Assembly: GCA_016802295.1 (NCBI GenBank)
Contig: JAESIW010000194.1
Coordinates: 148,451 to 163,366 of the forward strand
Length of the DNA: 14,916 bases
Direction of reading: 5' to 3'
Source of the DNA: Brachionus rotundiformis
Lineage: Eukaryota; Rotifera; Eurotatoria; Ploima; Brachionidae
Part shown: one piece after another, positions 1 to 7,943 of the stretch
Numbering within the stretch: the first letter of the stretch is position 1
Layout of the letters: each line of letters opens with the position of its first letter
Program-made: the position numbers and the translations under genes
The notes under the pieces: generated by a model
The model's database searches: none
Told to the model about the DNA's origin: nothing
The model's input: the letters and a program-made list of their open reading frames with translations, nothing else

Positions 1-1
1 C

Positions 2-2377
2 AAAATATGGATAAGAAAAGTTGGCAAAAATTTCAATGTGCCAAGATTTATTTTGCTAAATGAATCTAGCGAGCAAATGGTAGAAAATTTTGTGGCAACT
101 TGTCCGAATGGAGTTGTCCTGCAGCCTAGTTCGAATTCGACTGAGTCAAACCAGGTCTTTTTTTTGACCAAGACCGAACAAGTGGTTAAAGAGTCCAAGA
201 CAATTAGAAATCCAATGCTTAGTGAGTTCAGAGGAAATGTTTTTTACAAGCAAAAGCATTGCTTTGTCCTCAGATTCAATGTGGTTTATGACCACATCAC
301 TGTTGCTTCTTACCCATCTAAATCAGATTCCAAAATTGTAGGTCTTAAAGGAACAGCTTCATCGTCCTTGGACGGATACTGTGAGCGACTGGAAGAAGTG
401 GTCAAAAATTTATATTCTAAATGTGGTCAAAAAGTGTCATTAACTTCCGAAAATTGGAACTATTTACTGAGTATAGCTCGCTCAGTTGGCCACATTGTAA
501 ATTTGCCAATTATTGGCATAGACATGATACTTGAATCAACTGATAATGAAATAAATGCCTATATTCTTGAGGTAAACGCGCGACCAGGCACTTTGATCTT
601 TGGTGAAAAGCTTATTTTTACCAATGATAGCATCAAATCTGTAATGTGTCCGGCAGTTGAGGAAAATTTTTGGACTCAATTGGCTCTAAGGACAAGAAAT
701 GGCCAGAAAATTCCAAAATCAATTCTAGATTGGAAATCATTTTTATGTGAAAACAATAAATTTATCTCAAATTTTATAAATCAGCGCTACTCTAGTGAAT
801 ATAAAGAAGAAAGATTAAATTTTATACAAAAAACAATTGATGACGCAATAGACAACAATTTTGCTCTGGATAAGGAAATAGCGTTTTTGTTGGCAAATGG
901 AAGAGATCGATATTTTGGCAGTCACAGTGATTTTCTTGGCCTTGGAGGTCCAACAATAAATGCAACTAGCGAGAATGAGCTTATGTCCATTTGTCAACCA
1001 ACACAGGACAATTTAATTCACGTGACCAATTCAAATCCGATCTACCATCAGTCAATATTTAACCTAAATGAACTAGTTTTAAAAGATATTAAAATAGGAG
1101 ACAAAATATGGGATCCAAGTTACTGGGTCAGCTATCTGAAAGGAAGTCTGGCCTACATGATGGTCAATTTTGAGGGGGTTAGGGACAAAATAGGTGGTTT
1201 TAGGATCCATTTTAACTCTTCTGGGCTATTGAAGTTAAATTGTGGCGTGGGAAGTTCTTCCTCTTCTGCCCTTACTTCTGCTCTAGTTTTGTCATTAAAC
1301 CATCTCTTTGGTCTACGCTTGTCCACTGCACAACTGTCTCAAACTGATTATGGAGAGTTTTTTTTGGGAAAAACAGCTGGCTGTGCAGACAAAACAAGCA
1401 TTCTAAACTCAGTTGACAAAAAATTAATTTTTGTCTCATCGGTGCCAGAAAAAGTTATAAACCAACTCTCTTTACCTGATAAAATTGTTGTTCTAATGGT
1501 TGATACCAGAATACCGCGCCTAAACACGGCCCAATCAAGAACTTATTTGCATAAGTTGTCTTTTTCAGATGATAAAATAGACAAAATAAACACTTGGGCT
1601 AGCAGTATAATGAGAAGATTTGGCTCTTTTGTATTTGTCCATTCTGTTAATACAATCAAACAAAGCTTTGGTGATATGGAAAAAATCAAGACTGTGGGAA
1701 TCGAGGACCCTAATCTAAAGGCTCTAATTGACCAAGAGGACTTTTTATTAAGAGATTTGTGTGCAGGTGGACGGCTAGAGACCATCCCAGGCTATGGAAA
1801 TAGAATTAAAAGATACAATTTGATTTTCAGGCTATTAAAATTATTGCCAGAAAAGGTGAGTGTGCATATTGGTCAAAATAAAGAAGAAATTTTTCCAAGG
1901 AAATGTGCTCTTTTTGGTTTGAGTGAAGTGGAACGATGCAATGAATATGCCAAGCTAATGGAAAATTTTGATCCTGAAAATGTGAGCTATTTGTTTGATT
2001 TGATTAAGTATTCGCATGATGGTGATAGGGCTTGTGTTGACTTTAGAAATGACTTTGAACCAACTGTCTGGCAATCGGACCAAAACAACCACATAACTGA
2101 TCAGCTGTTGGACGAATGGATTTTGGATAAAAATCCAACATTGTGCGACAAGAGTGGAGGCTTTGAGCGATCTTTGCCAATTTTTGATGAATGGGCTGAC
2201 GAACTGGAGTCAATTTTCGACCACAAAGCCGTTCTAAGAGTTTCAGCTGCTGGTCTCGGAGGTAACATTTGTGTGCACACAATCAACTCCATTGCCAATG
2301 ATGTCATCAATTGGTTTGAAAAAAAATCCCTCACTGCTAAAATTATCAAACCTGGACCGTCACTAAAATTATTTTAG
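2..2377 (+). CDS. ATP-grasp / galactokinase-like GHMP kinase fusion protein, 5' partial
   Basis: The frame is open back to the window edge with no ATG, so the true start lies upstream; GTG at 38 is not a credible eukaryotic start. Residues below are counted from that GTG. Residues 1-190 resemble the second half of an ATP-grasp domain: a beta segment near GVVLQPSS (25-32), an IGIDMI strand (159-164) and the metal/ATP-binding signature EVNARPG (178-184). From about 285 comes a galactokinase-family GHMP kinase. NGRDRYFGSHSDF (287-299) stands where galactokinases have GR..LIGEHTDY; GVGSSSSSA (403-411) is the phosphate-binding loop; GCAD (448-451) carries the expected catalytic Asp; VERCNEY (631-637) and KYSHDG (657-662) match later family blocks; SAAGLGGN (736-743) is the C-terminal glycine motif. 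The Glu of GEHTDY is Ser here, so the substrate may not be galactose. GHMP kinases phosphorylate small sugars or similar alcohols; ATP-grasp enzymes usually ligate carboxylates. The substrate is unknown. No intron is visible in the 2376 bases present. Confidence 0.82.
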   Translation, partial: KIWIRKVGKNFNVPRFILLNESSEQMVENFVATCPNGVVLQPSSNSTESNQVFFLTKTEQVVKESKTIRNPMLSEFRGNVFYKQKHCFVLRFNVVYDHITVASYPSKSDSKIVGLKGTASSSLDGYCERLEEVVKNLYSKCGQKVSLTSENWNYLLSIARSVGHIVNLPIIGIDMILESTDNEINAYILEVNARPGTLIFGEKLIFTNDSIKSVMCPAVEENFWTQLALRTRNGQKIPKSILDWKSFLCENNKFISNFINQRYSSEYKEERLNFIQKTIDDAIDNNFALDKEIAFLLANGRDRYFGSHSDFLGLGGPTINATSENELMSICQPTQDNLIHVTNSNPIYHQSIFNLNELVLKDIKIGDKIWDPSYWVSYLKGSLAYMMVNFEGVRDKIGGFRIHFNSSGLLKLNCGVGSSSSSALTSALVLSLNHLFGLRLSTAQLSQTDYGEFFLGKTAGCADKTSILNSVDKKLIFVSSVPEKVINQLSLPDKIVVLMVDTRIPRLNTAQSRTYLHKLSFSDDKIDKINTWASSIMRRFGSFVFVHSVNTIKQSFGDMEKIKTVGIEDPNLKALIDQEDFLLRDLCAGGRLETIPGYGNRIKRYNLIFRLLKLLPEKVSVHIGQNKEEIFPRKCALFGLSEVERCNEYAKLMENFDPENVSYLFDLIKYSHDGDRACVDFRNDFEPTVWQSDQNNHITDQLLDEWILDKNPTLCDKSGGFERSLPIFDEWADELESIFDHKAVLRVSAAGLGGNICVHTINSIANDVINWFEKKSLTAKIIKPGPSLKLF

Positions 2378-2413
2378 ACAATCAAAAGGATTTTAAATTT
2401 AATTTAAAAAATT

Positions 2414-2419
2414 TTTATT
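2414..2419 (-). terminator. Poly(A) signal AATAAA of the RING-like/trefoil gene
   Basis: On the minus strand AATAAA follows the TAG stop (2449-2447) by 27 bases. It lies only 4 bases from the plus-strand AATAAA at 2423-2428, so two convergent signals share about 15 bases. Chance occurrence is possible in such AT-rich sequence. Confidence 0.5.
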
Positions 2420-2422
2420 ATT

Positions 2423-2428
2423 AATAAA
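2423..2428 (+). terminator. Poly(A) signal AATAAA of the kinase-fusion gene
   Basis: AATAAA lies 46 bases after the TAG stop at 2375-2377, in a very AT-rich 3' flank. Cleavage 10-30 bases downstream would place the mRNA end inside or beside the 3' end of the opposing gene, whose stop is at 2449-2447. The hexamer is common by chance in such DNA, so this rests on its position. Confidence 0.5.
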
Positions 2429-2446
2429 AATATAAACTTAAAATGA

Positions 2447-3448
2447 CTAGGATAAAGTAATGATAAATTTCTGCGGTTCATCTATATTGTCTTGGTTGGC
2501 TATGAGATCATTTGAATCATCTATTGGCGTGACAAATTTATTATTTTTCAATGCTTTAAATGCTAAGGTGCCATCTTGGTTTTTAATTAAATAAAACCTT
2601 GCCAAATCTTGTTTAGTATCTGCATGAGCTTTCAATGGTCCATTACCATCATCAGCAACTACCACAAATTTATTATTCAATTTGGATTTGAAGCTAAATG
2701 TTTCATCGTGGTTTTTGATTAGAACAAACTCTGTGTTGGCGGAAGATTCATTTTGATCCTGTTCCACTGTGCACAAACCTTCCGTGTTTACACTGATTAG
2801 ACCATTTCTAATTGAAGATTTTATTGAACAGCAATTCTGGTTCAATGCATCCATTAGACATTTTATATGGTTATGCTTGGTAACAATTTTTACCAATTTG
2901 CCAAAAGATTCATTCAAATTAAGTTCATTAGTTGAATGAAGATCGAAATGGCTATTGATATTTTCCAAATAAGACTCAATCTTGGCCAGATTAGTTTCCA
3001 GATAATTCATTTTCTCGTCATGAGAATTTCCATTTTTTTCCACATCTTTATCAAATTGGTCATAGAATTCTATCAAATTGTCAGCTAAGTCTATTTTTTC
3101 ACCAAACGCTTGGACAATTTGGTCCAAGAGCCCGAAATAATAATCATCAATCATTTTTTTCAACTCTTCTCGTTTTAGATCCAGCTTATTTTCTATATAA
3201 ATCAGGCTCATTTGCTTAAAATTCTCTCGATCATTGCCAATTTCTTGCTTTATTTCATGGGCTTTTTCCAAAGATAAGTCCAGCTCTTTTTGCTTAAAGC
3301 GAAGCTGATTAAAGTAGATGTCAAAACATTCCCGTATCTTCAAAGGATGCTTATTGCATACGAAGCAGTTTTCACCATCAATTTTTCCTTTTAATGAATG
3401 TAAAGTAGTTGAATAACCACATGGTAGAACAACTAAGAGATCATCCAT
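2447..3448 (-). CDS. RING-like zinc / coiled-coil / fascin-like beta-trefoil protein
   Basis: An uninterrupted 333-residue frame. It starts at an ATG with G at +4 and has an in-frame TAA about 27 bases upstream, so the start fits well. Residues 9-41 carry a Cys/His cluster, PCGY then H17, C28-x2-C31, H34 and C41, resembling the second half of a RING or B-box finger (PCGH...C-x2-C); the first Cys pair of a RING is absent. Residues about 45-180 are charged and heptad-like, predicted coiled coil. Residues about 215-333 hold three related blocks, the last two clearest: FVLIKN.DETFSFKS.LNNKFV and FYLIKNQDGTLAFKALKNNKFV. These match the beta-trefoil repeat of fascin and related actin-bundling proteins. 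By domains it could be a TRIM-like adaptor or E3 ligase that binds actin or sugars through the trefoil; this is inference. No signal peptide or membrane span. It is convergent with the kinase-fusion gene. Confidence 0.75.
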   Translation of the reverse strand: MDDLLVVLPCGYSTTLHSLKGKIDGENCFVCNKHPLKIRECFDIYFNQLRFKQKELDLSLEKAHEIKQEIGNDRENFKQMSLIYIENKLDLKREELKKMIDDYYFGLLDQIVQAFGEKIDLADNLIEFYDQFDKDVEKNGNSHDEKMNYLETNLAKIESYLENINSHFDLHSTNELNLNESFGKLVKIVTKHNHIKCLMDALNQNCCSIKSSIRNGLISVNTEGLCTVEQDQNESSANTEFVLIKNHDETFSFKSKLNNKFVVVADDGNGPLKAHADTKQDLARFYLIKNQDGTLAFKALKNNKFVTPIDDSNDLIANQDNIDEPQKFIITLS

Positions 3449-4007
3449 TTGAAAAAACTTATTAAAAATAGTTTAAGTTTTTTCACTTTTATTTGGAAAG
3501 AGAAAATCTTCTATTTTTAGATTGCCAAATTGTTCTTTCAAAACTAGTCATTCAAAAAAAATTAGCACGTTTTTGTATTAGTTATTAAAAATTTGCTTTT
3601 TCTAAACAAATAAAATTAATAATTAATAATACATGCATTTATCTAGAGTTAAGCGTTAAGTCAAGACTTTTTCCCAATTGATGACTATGAATACCATCAG
3701 TAAAATTTATCAATATAAATGGCAAAAATTTTATGATTAAGCTCCATAAATGGTAAATACTGCTTATAATATGAAGCCATTTACATCACCATTTTTAATA
3801 AACATTAGATTACAAAATTTTTTTATCATTTTTTAAAATTTTCCCACTTTTTCTTTAGAATATAAAAAAAATGTAATTTGATTTGAATTTTTTCAAACAA
3901 GTAATAAATTAAATAGATATGAATTAAAAAATGTATATCATTTGATTTTTGGTTTTAACATTTAAGTGAAATCTGCCATCTTTTAAACTTGTTTTAAGAC
4001 AATCAGT
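3449..4007. other. AT-rich flank upstream of the RING-like gene, no gene seen
   Basis: The stretch is made of A/T runs with stops in all frames. It should contain the promoter and 5' UTR of the minus-strand gene that starts at 3448. I can point to no individual promoter element. A search for a missing first half of the RING finger on the minus strand (3450-3660) found no Cys-x2-Cys motif. Confidence 0.5.
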
Positions 4008-4470
4008 GTTGTGAAATTTGGTACAAAATAAGAAAATATAACATAAATTAATGCAAAAATGAATTAAGAGCTTTTTTTCTGGCAGTTTTACCAGAATATT
4101 CTAAATAATGGTAAACTATGTGTGTTGCGCCATGTCGCATGCACAGAACTTGCTTATGAAAAACATGTTCCTAAATGGTTGGCAATATTGGTGTATCAAG
4201 GAATTAAAGATGTTAATGTTAAGTAGAATTGCACTATTGGTTATCATTTGCTATCACTTTGGTACAAAAAATGATTATTTTAGATTGCTAATTTTTAATA
4301 AATCCTATAAATATTATCTATAAAAATTTCATTTTTCTAAAGCCGCTGGTCTTGACCCGAGTTTGTCTTTGGAACAACACTGTATCTTAAGTAAAAATTA
4401 TTTGATGGCCAGTATATTGTCGTCATACTGGTAGCATTGGCATCTATTTGTTTATTTTTTTAAATAAATA
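4008..4470. repeat. Degenerate repeat-derived stretch with a foldback-family terminus
   Basis: TGTGAAATTTGGTACAAAA at 4010-4028 matches, with one mismatch, the reverse complement of 7921-7939 beside foldback element B. Its 3' part, TTTGGTACAAAA, recurs exactly in direct orientation at 4258-4269. The base composition from about 4100 to 4430 is less AT-rich than the flanks. A small hairpin, CCAGTAT with ATACTGG, lies at 4409-4431. Open frames here are short and match no family I know. I read this as a decayed transposable-element copy, not a gene. Confidence 0.4.
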
Positions 4471-4799
4471 CCTTCAATTATTTGTCTTTGTGTGGCTTGA
4501 TCGCTTACTTTTTTATTTTAAATTTCCATTTACAAAACAATACAATACTAAACTATATGGTTCAGTTTGGTAATACAAATAAATGATTTTCGATGTTAAT
4601 AAATTAGATTTTTTACTTTTAAATATCTAATATTTTTAAAATATTAGTGATCGATTAAGTAATTTTAGAGATCGATTAAATACCTCCCATTCAAATTATT
4701 ATTATTTAGTTACTACTAAATATAATATATTAAATTATTTTATTTATTTGTTAAAAATTCTAATGTGTTTTAATTCTAGTTCTAACTTAGATTAATAGT
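4471..4799. other. AT-rich 3' flank of the carbonic anhydrase gene
   Basis: No coding frame is supported. It contains the minus-strand poly(A) signals of the neighbouring gene at 4748-4739 and otherwise only A/T-rich sequence. Confidence 0.5.
4739..4748 (-). terminator. Tandem poly(A) signals of the carbonic anhydrase gene
   Basis: On the minus strand two overlapping AATAAA hexamers (4748-4743 and 4744-4739) follow the TAA stop at 4802-4800 by about 50 bases, a normal distance for a short 3' UTR. Confidence 0.5.
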
Positions 4800-5989
4800 T
4801 TAAAATTGGAAAAAATATCTCAAAATATTAATTAAAAAATTAAAAATAATGTAAAATAAATTTGAAGATTGGTCATTTGGCAACGCAACATTTATGAAAA
4901 CTGTTCGATCGTAAATCTTCTGAATGTCCCGATTGTTCAATTCAATTGTGTTTTTAAAGAAAAGCTCCATCTGATTATTAATTTAATAAATAGTTAATTA
5001 ATTTAAAAAAGGCTAAATCATACTTGAGCTTGTGATATGTCTATAAAAGATCTATAAATTGTCCAAATTACTCCTTCAGTGCATGGTGGAGTGGTCAAAC
5101 TTCCTTTGTACCTAAAGAATCCATCTTCTCTTCGTGTTTTCTCATCCGGAACTATTGAACTCAGTGACAAATTTAAGTAGCCAAAATCTAATTAATTTAA
5201 ATAGAAAAAAAATCTTATGTCCATTTTCACAAAAAAAATGCTACTCGATATTGCCGGATTTTTACCGACTTCTAAAACCAGATCTGTCAAATTGTCATTA
5301 TCTTCTTTGCTTATCTATTTTAAATAAATATTTAGCAAAAAATTAAATTTCCAATTTTTTCAAGTACACGAAACAAAAATCCGATCACAGCTATTTCATT
5401 AGAGTCAGAGATATGTACCAAGTGAATCTTTGGGGAAAAAATTATCTAAAAAAATTCAATTTTTCTCTTAATTGCACCTCAAGAGGATATTTTTTATTGT
5501 CTATGTAATGCTCACTACCTTCATAGATACTTTTGCTCCAATGAAAGTGAAATTGTCTTAGGTAGTATTTTTTTCCAGCTTGGAAATCACTGCCATTAAT
5601 AAATGGAGTCAGAGATGTATCAGAGATTTGAAATGCATTAACTTTTTTGGCCAAATTGAATTATAAATTAAAAATAGAAATGGCTTAGATAAGCTAATCA
5701 ACCTGTGTGACCATCGTGAGAAATATTCCAGGTATGGATCCATTCATAATTGTAAAAGTTAATGTGACCAAGTTTGGAGTCGAAGACAGAGCTTATTTCT
5801 TGAATGTTTATTGGCGATTGTGACTCTCCGGCACACTCTGGATACTTGTCAATCCAATAGTCAATACCTTGCCCCTGATAAGTCCACTTCGCCGCAAGAC
5901 AGACTAGATTTATTAATTTAGATAAAAATTTTGACCAAAATACTTTTACCAGAGAGAATGGAGAAATAAGATAAGCTTATAAAAATCAT
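4800..5989 (-). CDS. Alpha-carbonic anhydrase, secreted or membrane-anchored, seven exons
   Basis: Rebuilt by hand. Exons (minus): 5989-5950, 5903-5703, 5641-5478, 5427-5368, 5314-5245, 5187-5024, 4970-4800. All six introns are GT-AG, 46-61 bases, and the phases agree, giving 289 residues. Exon 1 plus the start of exon 2 encode a signal peptide, MIFISLSYFSILSVCLA. Family blocks follow in order: KWTYQGQGIDYW, YPECAGESQSPINI, DGHTV (proton-shuttle His), FHFHW (two zinc His), GSEHYIDNKKYP, EIHLVH (third zinc His), AVIGF, YKGSLTTPPCTEGV (catalytic-network Thr and disulfide Cys pairing with YPEC), and LNNRDIQ. All residues for reversible CO2 hydration are present, so it should be active and exported. 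The last about 19 residues, from LFYIIFNF, are strongly hydrophobic and could be a GPI or transmembrane anchor. The exon 5 donor is the least certain; GT at 5265-5264 is an in-phase alternative that removes seven codons. N-glycosylation sequons include NIS and NGS. Confidence 0.9.
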
Positions 5990-6672
5990 TTTTTAAATTT
6001 TATTGTTTTATTAAATTTTGTGCTAATTCAGATATTTATATTCAAGGTTATTACAGGTAAATAGTTTAACAAGCTTGTTTGTTTTAGATATTTAAAATTG
6101 TTTCAAATTTTTTCTGTAAGGAAAATTGTTTAGAATGTGATTATAAAAAGTCAGACTGGAAAATTAGGGCTTAAATTGAAATTTAATTTTTAATTAAATT
6201 GCTTATAAAGAAATTAAATAAAATTTTTAAATTTAGAAAATAAAGCTTAAAAAGTATGTCTATATTCCAAAAAAAAAGCTTGATTTTTTAAACTATTTTC
6301 ATTTATAAGGCAGTTATGGAATTATTTTTAAATTTTTAAATATTTATCTTTTATTTTATGTTGCTAAGCATATATTTGATTAAACAATGAATCTTTTAAA
6401 AAGTTAATCAACATCTAGCTATTTGACTATCGAACTCTTTTTTATTTTAAACTGATTATTTATTAATTATGATTGAAAATATACAAAAAATAATATAAGT
6501 AGACTCATATTTAAAAAATTGAATAAAAAGTCTAAGCGTATATTTGTTTTTGATAAGTCTAGTGCTGAAACAACCAAATTTTTTGAATATATCTTGAAGC
6601 TGAGAGGTATAGACAATAAAATTGCTTTAATAATTTGATACTTTTTTTACTTTATGATATATTTAATTTAAG
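5990..6672. other. AT-rich 5' flank of the carbonic anhydrase gene, no gene seen
   Basis: A/T-rich sequence with no supported coding frame or RNA gene. The carbonic anhydrase promoter must lie here, but no distinct core element can be picked out against this base composition. Confidence 0.45.
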
Positions 6673-7006
6673 GGTATTGTGAATTTCAAAGACAAATAGA
6701 ACAAAAATTCTTCCTATTTTGATAAATTAAAATTTATTAAAATAAATAAAATATATTTAAAAAAATACTGCAGCTTACTTTTTTGAATCTTTTTTAGTTA
6801 AAATTTTTCTGATGTAGACAAATGACAAAAATTAAAGAATCAATAAGATTTAAATAGATTATTAATGAACGAAAATTAAGTTTTTATTTTTTGTTAAAAG
6901 ATGCATTTAAGAATGTTGCAGTATTTTTTTAAATTTATTTTATTTTAGTAAACTTATCAAAAAAGGAATAATTTTTGTTCTGTTTGTTTTTGAATTTCAC
7001 AATACC
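6673..7006. repeat. Foldback element A (long inverted repeat, MITE-like)
   Basis: The left arm, about 6673-6797, is matched in reverse complement by about 6893-7006. The ends are GGTATTGTGAATTTC on the left and GAATTTCACAATACC on the right, one mismatch apart. Inside the arms, shared blocks include AGAACAAAAATT, TTTGATAA, and TTTAAAAAAATACTGCA in the same order. The spacer is about 95 AT-rich bases without a coding frame. This is the form of a non-autonomous foldback or MITE element of about 330 bases. Flanks are similar (TTAATTTAAG left, TAATTTTAG right), but no exact target-site duplication is claimed. Confidence 0.8.
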
Positions 7007-7065
7007 TAATTTTAGATTTTAATTTTTACTAATAGTTCTCTAATCTACACCATACCGAATCTCTA

Positions 7066-7152
7066 GACAAAAATAAAGTAAAATTACCATAAAGTACAAA
7101 AAGTACCAAAAGTAAAAGGGTCTGAAATAAAAAAATACCAAAAAGTACTTAA
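7066..7152. repeat. Degenerate short tandem repeat (AAAAGTACC-like)
   Basis: Several imperfect copies of a 9-11 base unit appear one after another: AAAGTACAA, AAAAGTACC, AAAAGTAAA, then AAATACC and AAAAGTACT. It is too diverged to give a clean period. It lies between the end of foldback element A and the G-rich motif. Confidence 0.4.
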
Positions 7153-7295
7153 AGGAAAATATCTTTTTAATATTTAAATCTCATAGTCTATCCATGTTCA
7201 TATATCCAGTATTAAATGATAAAATACACCTTATGTTTTTTTCCTTAATCGCTCCTTATGGAGCAAAGGTTAATATTTAGATTTCTTTGTTGTTC

Positions 7296-7316
7296 GGTTG
7301 GCGGTTGGGTGGTTGG
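7296..7316 (+). other. G-rich two-quartet G-quadruplex motif
   Basis: The plus strand has six GG or GGG runs in 21 bases with loops of one or two bases (GGTTGG, then CGG, TTGGG, TGGTTGG). It stands out in DNA with almost no G runs and resembles the two-quartet pattern of the thrombin aptamer. No gene is adjacent, so a regulatory role is unproven. Confidence 0.5.
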
Positions 7317-7325
7317 TAAAAATTC

Positions 7326-7476
7326 TTAATTTTCTATAAGTTGAAACACCTGGTACATCCTTTGTACAGGTTTTGAATTTTGCAGACTTAATGCAGAGTT
7401 TTGCAGAATCATAATATTGGTGGTACATAGGACGTACCAAGTGCTAGAATTCACGGAACATGTTTTGCTCCTTCTG
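7326..7476. repeat. Decayed repeat flank of foldback element B
   Basis: Less AT-rich than its surroundings, with words shared with the foldback family interior: TTTTGCAGA repeated at two spots, GGTACAT twice, and GACGTACC close to a GGTACAT inverted partner. The minus-strand 63-residue frame through here (7517-7326) continues into the left arm of element B and has no family signature, so I do not call it a gene. Confidence 0.4.
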
Positions 7477-7890
7477 AATTTGGGTTTTGTGAAGTTCAGT
7501 ACAAAAGAACAGAACAAAGTGTAAAAAAATTAAATAACTTTTTTTCTAAAAAAGTTTAAAATAGAAGTTTAAGATTAATTCTGTAAATGCAGAATGGTGC
7601 AACATTCAAAGTTGCGTCAACTGTAAAACTTTGACGCAACTTTGTTGTCTGTTAATGATGTGCAAAATCTCTGCATAATGCCCAACACTCGATTATATTG
7701 AAATTTAATTTCTGTTGAACTCTGCAAAATTAGCAGACATAGATATTTGATGCAACTTTGAATGTTGCACCATTCTGCATTCACAAAATTTAATCCAGAG
7801 GTTTAAACCTCTAGGAAAAAAGTTATTCATTTTTTTTACATTTTTTTCTGTTCTTTTTGCCATTTTGTACTGAATTTCACAAAACCTGAA
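7477..7890. repeat. Foldback element B (long inverted repeat with internal hairpin)
   Basis: The left arm, about 7477-7620, pairs with the reverse complement of about 7745-7890. Both arms run in the same order: TTTTGTGAA.TTCAGTACAAAA, AGAACAGAA.AAA, AATAACTTTTTT, then a perfect 28-base match (7588-7615 against 7752-7779) beginning TGCAGAATGG and ending AAAGTTGC. A second, internal hairpin lies in the loop: CAAAGTTGCGTCAA at 7607-7620 against TTTGACGCAACTTTG at 7631-7645. Terminal words match elements A and C, so these are one family. The 77-residue minus-strand frame here is simply the right arm read through and is not a gene. Confidence 0.85.
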
Positions 7891-7920
7891 TTTGAGTTTT
7901 GGCATTTTTGATATTTTGTT

Positions 7921-7943
7921 TTTTGTTCCAAATTTCACAATGC
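7921..7943. repeat. Solo foldback-family terminus
   Basis: The reverse complement of 7921-7939 is TGTGAAATTTGGAACAAAA, differing by one base from 4010-4028. It sits just outside element B, suggesting nested or tandem insertions of related elements. Confidence 0.5.

Noticed and set aside
36..40. Start of the kinase-fusion protein near base 38
   Set aside because: The in-frame codon is GTG and the nearby ATG at 36 is out of frame; upstream codons stay open to the window edge and read like ATP-grasp sequence.
4108..4323. 71-codon plus-strand open frame
   Set aside because: It spans a degenerate repeat region, has no recognisable domain, and its end overlaps a direct copy of the TTTGGTACAAAA repeat word.
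5134..5346. 70-codon plus-strand open frame
   Set aside because: It is antisense to carbonic anhydrase exons 4-6, which are strongly supported by family motifs on the other strand.
7326..7517. 63-codon minus-strand open frame
   Set aside because: It overlaps the left end of foldback element B and has no family signature.
7705..7938. 77-codon minus-strand open frame
   Set aside because: It is the right arm of foldback element B read through; the opposite arm encodes no equivalent peptide and no domain is present.
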